Assembly: GCF_026262505.1 (NCBI RefSeq) | Contig: NC_067204.1 | Span: 24,211,300 to 24,275,299, forward strand | Source: Trichomonas vaginalis G3 | Taxonomy: Eukaryota; Parabasalia; Trichomonadida; Trichomonadidae | Reading direction: 5' to 3' | DNA: 64,000 nt | Shown: positions 49,514 to 60,023 of the stretch, in pieces | How positions within the stretch are numbered: the first letter of the stretch is position 1 | Layout of the letters: each line of letters starts with the position of its first letter | The notes under the pieces: model-generated | Told to the model about the DNA's origin: nothing | Databases searched by the model: none | Seen by the model: the letters and a program-made list of their open reading frames with translations, nothing else | Translations under genes and position numbers: made by a program

Positions 49514-50853
49514 AACCCCCTTTTTTACCAATTATAGTGGCAAGTGGTCGATCAAGTTCTTTTTCACGGGTGATAGAATTATAGCTTATATGAGGATTTA
49601 CATTAATTTTGCCTCTAATTATGAATTCAGGAATTTATCGCAAAAGAAAAAAAAATTAACAATTAAATTTTGCAGGAAAATTATTTAAAAATATTATTTC
49701 TTATGCATAATGGAGATTGGAAATTCTGGTTTGCAAAACTAAATTGATAAGTTGACAACCTCAGAAAATCTCACAATCTCCATCGTTAAAATCAAATCAA
49801 TTTCAATACACAAGGAATTTCTAAGCTCTCAATTTTGAAAAGAGAATAAAACAAACATTATTAATAACTTTTATTGCTAGAATTATGATTATTTAATATT
49901 ACTTAAAACGATATATACTAGAGTCAAAATCTCGAGCACAAAAGTGACATTGAATACTTGTAAGTATTGAATTCCCATGTAAACTATTCATTTCTATCGT
50001 TTTTTGTAGTCCACATTTCCTCACTCTCGATTTTACTCATAAAAATATTAAAAAATCACTATACAATATATAAAATATATATTTATATGGTTAAAACAAT
50101 GTTATTTTTGCGAGATTTCATCTGAAATTAAAATTAGGGATTTTTTGAATTTTGAACTAAAATTTGTGATTGGCAAATATTGAATAATCGATTGGAATAT
50201 GAAAGAAATACTTTAAAATTGAATAGAATGTGCCGATAGAATTTTTCTCACAATTTTAAAAAGTTGTTCAAATCCTATTTTTGATTGAGTTTTTGCAATT
50301 GTTATATATCAAGTGACAAGCTAAAAATAAAATTTTTGTTGCACTACTATTTTTGCAACAATTTGTAAATTACGTGCATCCCTTGTATTCCAGTGATCAA
50401 CATCGAGATTACATATTGTAAGAAATCCTTTTGAAGTAGATCTCTATTTGAATTCAAATTCGGACAGTCTATTTCATGTTGCTTCGTGAGAATGTATATA
50501 ATTTGCAATGTGAATATTATATAATTGATTCTGTATAAATAAGTAATTATGCTTTAGGAAACTGCTCGGCATTGCATGAGATCTAATCTTATAATAATTT
50601 TTTAGATATGTTGAAATATGTAATATTTAGCTTCAATATCATTTATTATGGTGTGTCTTTGCTGTTTTTTTTTGATATTGGATATCAATGACTCTTCTGT
50701 GAACGAAAAAATCATATAAATCATTAAATTTTAAACGTAAGCGAAACTCATTCAATTTATTATTAGAATCAAATCTATTTTAAAATTGAGCTATTCGTTA
50801 AATCACAAAAGGATACTTTATATTTTTAGTCAAAATTTGTTGATAGGAGCTTA
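49514..50853. other. AT-rich gene-free stretch
   Basis: 1.3 kb with no believable coding sequence. An AAAAGTGAC box at 49,940-49,948 is not followed by a gene. A GC shift occurs only at its right end, where the structured region begins. Confidence 0.55.
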
Positions 50854-51066
50854 TTGGCGCAATCTCATGTTCTTCCTGGAAGCAGCGCACAGACCAGTCA
50901 GAAGCGCTCCTTCCAGGACCAGAAAGACTAGAAGGGGGCCCTGACCTTGAGAAAGGACCCCCTTCCAGGTCTTTCTCCAAGGAACATTGTGCCATTGTGG
51001 GAGACATGCAGAGGCAATGTCTCCCAGAATGATACATTGCGACCAACACGAGTGAATGGGACACTC
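50854..51066 (+). ncRNA. Candidate structured RNA, cloverleaf of about 210 nt
   Basis: GC-rich island in AT-rich DNA. A closing stem (TTGG and CGCAAT at 50,854-50,863 with ATTGCG, a bulged A, and CCAA at 51,036-51,046) encloses three hairpins. S1 pairs TCCTGGAAG and AGCGC (50,874-50,888) with GCGCT and CTTCCAGGA (50,904-50,918), one C/C mismatch. S2 pairs AGAAAGAC, GAAGGGGG and CCT (50,921-50,942) with AGG, CCCCCTTC and GTCTTTCT (50,954-50,976). S3 pairs CATT and TGGGAGACAT (50,993-51,007) with ATGTCTCCCA and AATG (51,017-51,031), one G/G mismatch. A small hairpin GAGTG/CACTC (51,050-51,066) follows, then T-rich sequence. The strand is undetermined. No match to U snRNA, RNase P, MRP or SRP signatures that I could recognise. 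Confidence 0.65.
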
Positions 51067-51520
51067 TATTCTTTCAATTTTCTCATTAATATTTTATCTT
51101 TTTTTATTAGATCAATAAATAAACTCTTTTAATGTTCACAATTACATAAATCCATATGAATCAATTCGCTATTTATTTAGTCTCTAATTTTAATAGCTTT
51201 TTTGAATCTTGCAATCTAAATAATTAATATATGCAGGTCATTTTATTTTTTTCTTAATTACATTATATATAATAATAGATTATATGTCCAAATCGAACAA
51301 ATTGTGAATTTTTACTTTTGAATGGTATTCAAATTTACCCTCTCCTAAGAAAATGCCCCAACAATACATTTTATTGCAGTTGTTGGAAAATGCATATTTT
51401 AGATTTTGTTTTATTTTCATATAGAGATCATGCTTCTACTCAATTTTCTCTATTAATTTTCGGCTCTTGAATTCAAAACTCTTCTCAAAAATGGAAGAAC
51501 TTTATATTTGTTTGTTGTAA
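51067..51520. other. AT-rich gene-free stretch
   Basis: No gene or ordered repeat. T-rich runs directly 3' of the cloverleaf (near 51,075-51,115) could serve as a polymerase III-type stop. Confidence 0.5.
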
Positions 51521-52758
51521 ACAGAAATTCATCAAAAGTGACACCTCAGAAAAGCTAAAATATTGAATTTTTGGAACTTTTGATAGAGCACGTTTTTAAA
51601 TATTAATTAAAGTAAATGTATATTTTGTAAAGATTCTTTTTAATAAAAAAATAAAATTTTGAAGAAGAACACAAAATCTTCTGAAAAATAATATCACATA
51701 AACTCATATTATTTTCTAATATATAACTATTTTATATAAAAATCAAATTCAATGATCTTAAAAGCGAAGGATAAACCTCAAAATTTACGAATATAATGAG
51801 TGGGAATATAATGCTTATCTATCATAAAACCATATGAAATATCAATTTTTGCTTTACGCCTAATTTTTGACGACAATTAGCAAAAAATGTTAAATGTTAA
51901 CACTCAGTCCATTTGAATATGAAAAATAAAATTGGCTTTGATTAAATGTTTTTATTTATCATGCAATTCTTCTTGCGACCAAAGATTTGAATAAAAGTTC
52001 AAAAAATAAGATAGCTTAAAAATAATATACGGTAGTGTTTACTAATAGATGAATAGTATATAAATTCTATTAAAATGGATTTGATCCAAAAAATATAAAA
52101 AAAAATAATTGTTATAATTTAAATGAAGAAGTAATTTAAAACGATTTTATTTATGATCAAATTTTATATATTTTTTTGGATCAAATCCATTTTAATAGAA
52201 TTTATATACTATTCATCTATTAGTAAACACTACCGTATATTATTTTTTAAGCTATCTTATTTTTTGAACTTTTATTCAAATCTTTGGTCGCAAGAAGAAT
52301 TGCATGATAAATAAAAACATTTAATCAAAGCCAATTTTATTTTTCATATTCAAATGGACTGAGTGTTAACATTTAACATTTTTTGCTAATTGTCGTCAAA
52401 AATTAGGCGTAAAGCAAAAATTGATATTTCATATGGTTTTATGATAGATAAGCATTATATTCCCACTCATTATATTCGTAAATTTTGAGGTTTATCCTTC
52501 GCTTTTAAGATCTTTGAATTTGATTTTTATATAAAATAGTTATATATTAGAAAATAATATGAGTTTATGTGATATTATTTTTCAGAAGATTTCATTCTAT
52601 ATGCCTATGAAAAGTACTCTCAAAACTAGCTTTTTCCTAATTATAATTAAATCTAGAATATTGTATTATGCTTAGTATTATTTCATTTTTCTCATTCAAT
52701 TTAGAATTTACAAATGTCAAAAAATTGAGAGCTGTCACTTTTGATGAATTTCTGTTTA
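51521..52758. repeat. Large inverted repeat (near-perfect palindrome)
   Basis: Arms of about 425 bp, 51,674-52,100 and 52,161-52,592, are reverse complements with only a few small differences, separated by about 60 bp. An outer pair (AACAGAAATTCATCAAAAGTGACA at 51,521-51,544, given here in two parts as AACAGAAATTCA and TCAAAAGTGACA; and its reverse complement at about 52,734-52,758) shares the same centre, but the 130-140 bp between outer and inner pairs do not match. No coding sequence. It could be a foldback transposon, a recent inverted duplication or a source of hairpin RNA. Confidence 0.9.
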
Positions 52759-53483
52759 TTACACAAATATATTTCTTATCATATTTCTAATAATATTTCC
52801 TAAAGCGTCACTTTTTACTTCCTCGATGATTATTTCCCTCTCAAAAAATTCAATAGCTTACATTTTGACAGAACTTAATATGTAACACTGTAAATCGAAT
52901 AGTTAAATTATGTCTCTCAAATCTTGACATTTTCCCTTTATTATGTTATCGTATTCAAATTACCAATCGCACCGTACATCATTTCGGATAGTATTTACCT
53001 AGATTTTCGATAAGGATACATCTTCACATCAAATATTTGATCCAAAACCATTATTTCATTTTTGATGTCGATTGTATTGCAATTTACATGATTTTAAGTA
53101 TGATCATGATGAATTAAGATATAACCATATCATTGTTGAAGTAAATTATATATTACTTTGGACTTCTTTTTAGAGTTTAAAAAATATAAAGTTTTTATTG
53201 TTAAGTTGGTTCACAATAGAAACCATCATTTGAGGGTAGGATAATATTAACTTGGATTCCAACTAATAAATATATTACAAGAAAAGATATTTATCGAAAG
53301 ATTTTTCTTAGCTGATTCAATCGCTTAAACTATAACTAAATCGTCAATTTTTTTCGAAACCAAGTGTTACATAAAAACATTTTGTTAGATCTCTTATACG
53401 AACTGATAATTTTTATTTCAACCAATTTAGTATAAAAAATAGTAGGCAATTTGTATAATAAAAGATGCATACTGCATAAATGT
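52759..53483. other. AT-rich gene-free stretch
   Basis: About 720 bp. A GTCACTTTTT (reverse of the AAAAGTGAC box) lies near 52,804. No gene recognised. The 3' end of the ribosomal protein gene lies at its right edge. Confidence 0.5.
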
Positions 53484-53906
53484 TTATGCGAATCCGATTT
53501 CGGTAGCAATGTTCATAGCCTCAACATTAGCTGGAAGGCGGATGTAGGCTTTCTTGACAAACTTGGATGTGATAACAGTGCAAACCTTAACTGGCTTAAC
53601 CTTGTAAAGGCGGTTGAAGGCAGCAGCGATCTCTGTCTTTGTAGCCTTGATATCAACCCAAAATGTCATTGTGTTCTCGTTTTCAATCTTGACTGTAGAC
53701 TTATCAGATGTAACTGGGCCGCGGATGATCTTGTAATCATTGCGCTTAAGAGAAACTGGCTTAACAGCCTTATGCTCGAATGCTGGGCGCTTTGGAACAA
53801 CCTGAGCAGCATTCTTGCCGAACTTTGTGAAGTTACGTGTCTTTGTGACCTCCTTCTTCTGACCTTGGGCGAGAGTCTTTGCAGCAGCCTGAGCTTTGCC
53901 GGACAT
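53484..53906 (-). CDS. Ribosomal protein uL23 (L23a)
   Basis: 140 residues from the ATG at 53,906 (MSGKAQAAAKTLAQ). The upstream in-frame ATG at 53,942 is rejected, because a CCTTT motif (GGGCCTTTCGATG on the minus strand, 53,909-53,913) sits directly before the inner ATG, where trichomonad promoters put it. The Lys/Ala-rich eukaryotic leader is followed by KRNDYKIIRGPVTSDKSTVK and the core ENENTMTFWVDIKATKTEIA with VKPVKVCTVIT. uL23 sits at the exit of the ribosomal tunnel, where SRP docks; SRP9 is encoded 5.5 kb away. Codon use is GC-rich, as expected for a highly expressed gene. The stop is TAAA. Confidence 0.95.
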   Translation of the reverse strand: MSGKAQAAAKTLAQGQKKEVTKTRNFTKFGKNAAQVVPKRPAFEHKAVKPVSLKRNDYKIIRGPVTSDKSTVKIENENTMTFWVDIKATKTEIAAAFNRLYKVKPVKVCTVITSKFVKKAYIRLPANVEAMNIATEIGFA

Positions 53907-53908
53907 CG

Positions 53909-53913
53909 AAAGG
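53909..53913 (-). promoter_or_regulatory. CCTTT motif that fixes the uL23 start
   Basis: Read on the minus strand, CCTTT ends 2 bp before the ATG at 53,906. It matches the M5-type core promoter motif of T. vaginalis that overlaps the start of transcription. Confidence 0.55.
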
Positions 53914-53942
53914 CCCGACCATAACCGCCCTATCGTCGCCAT

Positions 53943-54656
53943 TAATTACTAAATAATTTTAGCTTATATTTATTATTTTACTAACAAACAACTTTGAGAG
54001 TTATAAGAAATAGGATTTTTATTCAATTATCATCAAAAATAAAATATTTTTGGATAAAAATCAAATGAATTTATTACTTAATAAATATAAATAAATTCAA
54101 AAAACATTATATAATTTATTTGGTGAAAAACAATAAAGATATATTATTATTTGATTAAACTAGGGAATTATGGTAATTCATCTAATGCAATCACCTTTAG
54201 TATGTAATCTCTCCATATCAGTTGCATCAGAACAAACGAGTTAACATTTCTAATTTGATACTGAATGATATTGCTGAGGAGACAAAAGGAATAGAGAACA
54301 TAATTTTTTAGCCTTTGCTGTAATCAGTCGCCGGTTGTATTGAATTAACAATGAGCCGAATTTTAGATAAATCTAAGATATGCTTTTGAAGTCATGTATG
54401 TTTATGTAATGCCTGGTTCTATCTCTGATTGCAATATTTCTTGATTTTAAAATATTAGATTTAATTGTTGTATATTATAGTAATCAGAAAGTTTGATGAA
54501 TTATTTTCTCGCTGAATATTATTAATTGCTCTGTATACATTTCATTCGGCACTGTCTCAAGGTAGAAGACTTGCTTGATCCCTCAATAAAGCAAGATCTT
54601 TTACTCCAGGGTGAACTTTTTAAAAAAAAAATTGACAATACCGTTAAAATTTTTTC
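53943..54656. other. Intergenic gap with a small hairpin
   Basis: AT-rich. Near 54,568-54,600 an imperfect inverted repeat (ACTTGCTTGATC and AAAGCAAGATC) is followed by GGTGAACTTTTT and an A-run. The rest shows no gene or known RNA. Confidence 0.5.
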
Positions 54657-55975
54657 ATGTCTGAACAAGTCAATAAAACACATAAACACAGTGAATTGAG
54701 AGATATTTTTCATATCATATTGATTCATATAATGCGTTGTATCAGTTAAAAACGAAAAATGAAGAAGAATTAAACTTTATTTACAAAATGATCAAAGCAA
54801 ATTTGATTGAATCAAATATATATCACCCACAAGCTATTATAAGAGACATTTTAAATATCATTCCGTATAATAACCGTTATGCAAAGTCATATTTGAAACT
54901 TTCTAAACTCATATCTGATGATTATCACGTCAAAGAAGTTACAAACATACCATATAAATCTAACTTCCTCTTTTATAAAGAATATGGAATTAAATTAGAT
55001 AAGTCTGATAATTTTGAAACAATTAAATCAGAAAATCTTGATATACTTTCGGAAGATACAATTTACAAAGCAATAATGGATAATAACAAAGAGCTATTTA
55101 TATCATACACAGAAAGAAAAGGATTTGATGAGAATCAACAACTGAGAAGCAGTTTATTCTCTAATATTAATGAAAATTATTCATTACTTAAATTATGTTG
55201 TTACTATGGGGCAGTTCATTGTTTCAAGTTCCTAAGAACGGAATTTCACTCAGAAATAACTCAAAGATGTCTAGAATTATCATTTTTAGGAGGAAATCAA
55301 GAGATCATGAATGAATGTTTGAAATATCACAAACCAAATTATGAATGCATGAGATTTGCAATTATTTCACACAACATTGATTTTGTTACATTCTTGATGA
55401 ATGAATATAATATAGAGATCAATTTAGAATTTTGCACAAAGTATAAAAATCTTGAATCCTTTTTAGTTTGCTTAGATCAAGCAAGCAAAATTAACGAATG
55501 TTTTGTTTATTCAACATATTTTGAAATTCCATCCTTATGCGAAAATATCCTTTCAATTGGTGCAGATATTAATAGAAAAGTTTTTCCCGGAGAAACCGCT
55601 CTTCATATTGCAGCAAAAAATAATAGTAAAGAAATAGCCGAACTTCTTATTTCACACGGTGCAAATATCAATGAAAAAGATGTTTTTGGGCAAACCGCAC
55701 TTTATAATGCCGCATGTTATAATAGCAAAGAAACTGCCGAACTTCTTATATCATATGGTGCAAATATCAATGAAAAAACTACTAATGGAAAAACCGCTCT
55801 TCATACTGCAGTATTTCATAATTGTAAAGAAATTGCCGAACTTCTTATTTCACATGGTGCAAATATCAATGAAAAAACTAATGCTGGAGAAACTACTCTT
55901 GATTATGCAGCATTATCTAATGGCAAAGAAACAGCCGAACTTCTTATTTCACATGGTGCAAATATCAATGAAAAA

Positions 55976-57163
55976 GATATGCACGGAAAAACTGCTCTTC
56001 ATTATGCCGCAAAAAGTAATAACAAAGAAACAGCCAAACTTCTTCTAGCGCACGATGCAAATATCAATGAAAAAGATATTTTCGGGCAAACTGCACTTAA
56101 TGATGCAGCAAGTTATAATAGGAAAGAAACAACCGAACTTCTAATTTCACTTGGTGCAAATATCAATGAAAAAAGTAAAAATGGAGAAACCGCTCTTCAT
56201 TGTGCAGCAAAAAGTAATAGCAAAGAAACAGCTGAATTTCTTATTTCTCATGGTCTAACTATCAATGAAAAAGATAAAAAGGGAAAAACTGCTCTTCATA
56301 TTGCAGCAAAAAAGAATTGTGAAGATTTTATTGAACTTCTTCTTTCACATGGTGCAAATATCAATGAAAAAGATAAAAATGGGAAAATAGCTCTTCATAT
56401 TGTAGCAAAAAATTATAGTAAAGAAACAGCCGAACTTCTTATTTCACACGGTGCAAATATCAATGAAAAAGATAATGATGGACAAACCGCTCTTCATTAT
56501 GCAGCATGCTACAGTGGTAAAGAAGCAGCCGAACTACTTATTTCACATGGTGCAAATATCAATGAAAAAGATATGCACGGAAAAACTGCTCTTCATTATG
56601 CCGCAAAAAGTAATAACAAAGAAACAGCCAAACTTCTTCTAGCGCACGATGCAAATATCAATGAAAAAGATATTTTCGGGCAAACTGCACTTAATGATGC
56701 AGCAAGTTATAATAGGAAAGAAACAACCGAACTTCTAATTTCACTTGGTGCAAATATCAATGAAAAAAGTAAAAATGGAGAAACCGCTCTTCATTGTGCA
56801 GCAAAAAGTAATAGCAAAGAAACAGCTGAATTTCTTATTTCTCATGGTCTAACTATCAATGAAAGATAAAAAGGGAAAAACTGCTCTTCATATTGCAGCA
56901 AAAAAGAATTGTGAAGATTTATTGAACTTCTTCTTTCACATGGTGCAAATATCAATGAAAAAGATAAAAATGGGAAAATAGCTCTTCATATTGTAGCAAA
57001 AAATTATAGTAAAGAAACAGCCGAACTTCTTATTTCACACGGTGCAAATATCAATGAAAAAGATAATGATGGACAAACCGCTCTTCATTATGCAGCATGC
57101 TACAGTGGTAAAGAAGCAGCCGAACTACTTATTTCACATGGTGCAAATATCAATGAAAAAGAT
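55976..57163 (+). repeat. 594-bp tandem duplication of six ankyrin repeats
   Basis: The block from 55,976 (GATATGCACGGAAAAACTGC) recurs 594 bp downstream, nearly base for base. 594 is 6 times 99, so exactly six ankyrin units were doubled in phase. The second copy differs by the two small deletions that break the gene, so the duplication is recent and the decay younger still. Confidence 0.9.
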
Positions 57164-57402
57164 AAACATGGAAAAACTGCTCTTCATTATGCAACATGTT
57201 ATAATTGGAAAGAAACAGCCGAACTTCTTATTTCACATGGTGCAAATATCAATGAAAAAGATAAAAATGGGAAAACCGCTCTTTATTATGCAACATTTTA
57301 TGGTTGGAAAGAAATAGCCGAACTTCTTATTTCACATTGTATAAATATCAATGATAAAGATAAAGATTAAGAAACTGCTCATCATATTGCAGTAAATTGA
57401 TA

Positions 57403-58701
57403 TAGGGTGTCCAAAGGTGCGTTTAGCACAGCGCTCTATATGAGACTATTAAAGGAGATATATGCTGATTATAAATATATAATAAAAAATATGAATATAT
57501 GTATATGATGAGTATGTTGTATTTTGGCGCCATGCCGGGATATAAAATGAATTTTGAGACAAGAGGTGGTTTCGCGGGAAATTTTGGCGGGATTTTTTTC
57601 ATTTTTTTAATGAATCATAAAGAAAACATCCTCGCTCTTGCAAAAAAATGCAAAGACTGTAAAAAATCTACGAGACATTGGTAAAATGCTTCGGTATGGA
57701 TGCTCCTAGCTATTCCACTGTAACGTATCATGTTAGGATGTATCACTTCGTGAACAAAAAGACGCCCATCATAAAAATTGACAAAAAATCGCCGGATCAA
57801 AGAAAAATCAAAGCAATTCTTCAAGCGCTAGATGAAGACCCAAGAGCATCACTCAGAAGGATAGAGGAGATGACAAAGATACCACGTACAACAGTCAGTT
57901 ATTATCTGCACAATTATTTGAACTACAAACTAGCGTATACACGTTGGGTTCCGCACAACCTTAATTCAGTTCAAAAAAATCTAGAGTCCAATCTTCGAAA
58001 GAGCTCCTCTCTATATTGGGTGCGTATCAATCCAAGAAGTTTCGCTTTTTAGTAACAGGGGACGAGTCTTGGTTTCAATATGCAACAGAAGCCAAATCAT
58101 GTGGATCCCGAAGGATGAAAATCCGCAAACATTCCGAAGAAAAAAATTGACACACCAATGATGATGTTGTCGGTTTTTTGGGGCGTGAATGGCATCATCG
58201 CAATTGATATTCTTCAAAAACCTAATACGATGAATGCTCAGTATCTAATTGACAATGTTCTTACTAAAATTATCAATTCTGATGAGTTTGAGAAATCCAA
58301 ACAACAAAACAAAAGTTTGCAATTCATTTTGATAATTCAAGAGTTCACAAAAGTCATAAGGTAATGAATTACTTGGTGGAAAACAATGTCAAAGTTGTTC
58401 CAAAACCAATTTATTCACCTGATATTGCACCCTCTGACTTTTATTTATTCGGCACGCTAAAAAAGAGAGCTGAAGGACGCGAATTCGCGAGTCCAGATGA
58501 TCTTGAAAATTTTGTAAGAGAGCAATTTGAGCAATTTTCTCATGATGATTTAAAGCGTGTCTTTCAAGCCTGGATCGATCGCTGCGAACGCGTGATTGAA
58601 TCCAATGGTGATTATATTTAAATAAACTTTATATATATGTAACTTGTTTATTTCTATTTGCAGTATTCAGGTTTGTGCTAAACACACCTTTGGACACCCT
58701 A
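57403..58701 (+). mobile_element. mariner transposon, Tvmar1-type, copy 4
   Basis: 1,299 bp, flanked by TA at 57,401-57,402 and 58,702-58,703, with both 28-bp ends. It is the only copy whose transposase reads on the plus strand. It is inserted in the ankyrin pseudogene. Confidence 0.95.
57610..58621 (+). pseudogene. mariner transposase, several frameshifts
   Basis: Aligned against the intact copies, a base is missing near 57,668 (after KDCKK), and further small deletions lie near 57,978, 58,096, 58,132 and 58,310-58,330. A few substitutions such as MNKKAP to VNKKTP are shared with copy 5. All domains are still recognisable, but no full frame remains. It is dead, but its ends could still be moved by enzyme from copies 1 or 2. 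Confidence 0.9.
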
Positions 58702-58785
58702 TATTATAAAAAAATAGTCAAAGATTTTCTTTCACATGGTATAAATATCAATGAAAAAGATAATTATGGAAAGTTGTAATAGGTT

Positions 58786-59221
58786 AAACCCTTCTTGATA
58801 TGATATCTTCTTTTTTTCGATTTTTGCTAGGTTTTGAGAGCTAATAAACACAAAATCTCGTAATATTATAGTTTATTGAGAAAATACTTTCTTATACGAT
58901 TTCATGCCAAATTTGACTGGTATTTTTGGAATCTATCCATATGTAAAACAGAAGAAGAGAGAAAGAATGAAGATGTGAAAGATGATGAAAAATTATAAAT
59001 TTTAGAAATATAATATATGATGAAGATATTTGGGTGCCCTAAGAAATAAAAATGAATAACTTTAGTTATCATACATTCATCAAATTATGGTAAATCAGAC
59101 TTAAAAAATCTTTGGTAAAAACAACACTCCGATAGCGTGACCAACCTTTCGATTATCTTGAGCTCACTCTATTTTTATTCATATCCAAGATTATTAAAGC
59201 AATCAATATGGCTAAACGTTA
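58786..59221. other. Intergenic gap
   Basis: About 430 bp, AT-rich. No gene or RNA recognised. The stretch just after the ankyrin remnant ends in two stops (TGTAATAGG), then unstructured sequence. Confidence 0.5.
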
Positions 59222-59461
59222 TTACAACAATTTTTCGTTTGTCATTAAGTGTAATAAGGAGGCAATAATTCTTTGCGATTCTTTGAAGTCATTTTCAGTC
59301 TCTATATCGATCTTATAAGCGTCTTTTCCATTGAAAATTTTCATAACAAAAACATGTGAATCTTTTTTATACTTGGTTGTAAGGCGTGTTTTCTTTGGGT
59401 CGGTTTGGATCATTTCTTTGGCCTTTTCTTCAAAAACTTTGATATCTTTTATCAAAACCAT
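59222..59461 (-). CDS. SRP9: Signal recognition particle subunit SRP9
   Basis: 79 residues, against 86 in human. It matches the SRP9 fold pattern: FEEKAKEMIQTDPKKTRLTT at the start ([20 protein letters not shown] in human), then KYKKDSHVFVMKIFNGKDAY and a closing helix (RIIASLLHLMTNEKLL). SRP9 with SRP14 binds the Alu end of SRP RNA and slows translation while the ribosome docks at the ER. It implies an Alu domain on the trichomonad SRP RNA. TATCG lies just before the ATG; no clear Inr was seen. Confidence 0.8.
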   Translation of the reverse strand: MVLIKDIKVFEEKAKEMIQTDPKKTRLTTKYKKDSHVFVMKIFNGKDAYKIDIETENDFKESQRIIASLLHLMTNEKLL

Positions 59462-60023
59462 TGCGATATGTCAAAAATCGTAAACTTCTCAAACAACCAG
59501 CTTGTTTTCAGATTTATATTTTAATTATTCTTATGAATCAGAAAATACAAACACAAAACGAATCTGTATTAAAATTAGCTCGACGGTTAAATTTTTTAAA
59601 TTTGATCTAAAATAATACGGCATTTACCTATAACCTTTAAGAAGAGTATAATTCATTCATGAAGTCTTATAGTTATGACATTTATGATTTGAATAAAAAC
59701 CTGAGAAATGGTATTTTCATCAAAAGATGCTTTGATTTGAATTCTTGAGAAGATTGAACTGGTAATCATTTTTAATTTTGTTGATATTAACGGACATCTT
59801 ATTCAATAAGTGATGGGAATTACCTCTGATTCTTTCTTCTTTTCATTGATATTTTATGAAAAAGCTGTTGCTTCGAACCTTCCATTATCCCATCTATTAG
59901 CTTACCATCCCCTATCCATAGATGTATTAGATAACTTTATATGTTGAAATGTTTTTTTTTTACATGTCAAATGCATTTTGCATCAAATTTGAAAGGTTTA
60001 CAAATTAATTTTTCGTTAATTAG
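59462..60023. other. Intergenic gap between divergent genes
   Basis: About 560 bp, AT-rich, separating the divergent SRP9 and CFAP410 genes. No gene, RNA or ordered repeat recognised, and no strong TCAYTW near the CFAP410 start. Confidence 0.5.

Larger units (their letters stand above)
54657..58785 (+). pseudogene. Large ankyrin-repeat protein (DUF3447 type), broken and split by mariner
   Basis: A member of the biggest T. vaginalis ankyrin family. The ATG at 54,657 opens MSEQVNKTHKHSELRD. A shift in the T-run near 54,706-54,710 then moves the frame to the long part starting YHIDSYNALYQLKT. The amino domain (DILNIIPYNNRYAKSYLKL onward, about 250 residues) is followed by about 18 or more ankyrin repeats of the type TAELLISHGANINEKD. 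Further lesions are a 2-base loss near 56,863 with a TAA at 56,867, a 1-base loss near 56,920 that restores the frame, a stop at 57,368, and mariner copy 4 at 57,403-58,701. Repeat remnants resume at 58,704-58,785. Several lesions make it a pseudogene. Confidence 0.85.

Noticed and set aside
50921-50976. Hammerhead-like CUGA and GAAA in the middle hairpin
   Set aside because: The invariant CUGAUGA box and the third stem are missing.
50798-51064. 88-residue minus-strand protein
   Set aside because: It covers the hairpin-rich island; the sequence is explained better by base pairing than by coding.
50854-51066. Identification of the cloverleaf as U1 snRNA, RNase P or SRP RNA
   Set aside because: U1 has a four-way junction too, but there is no 5' splice-site-pairing sequence before the closing stem. 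I see no RNase P/MRP CR-I or CR-V text and no SRP helix 8 motif.
55659-56048. MQISMKKM-type repeated frames in the ankyrin gene
   Set aside because: They are shifted-frame readings of the 99-bp ankyrin units.
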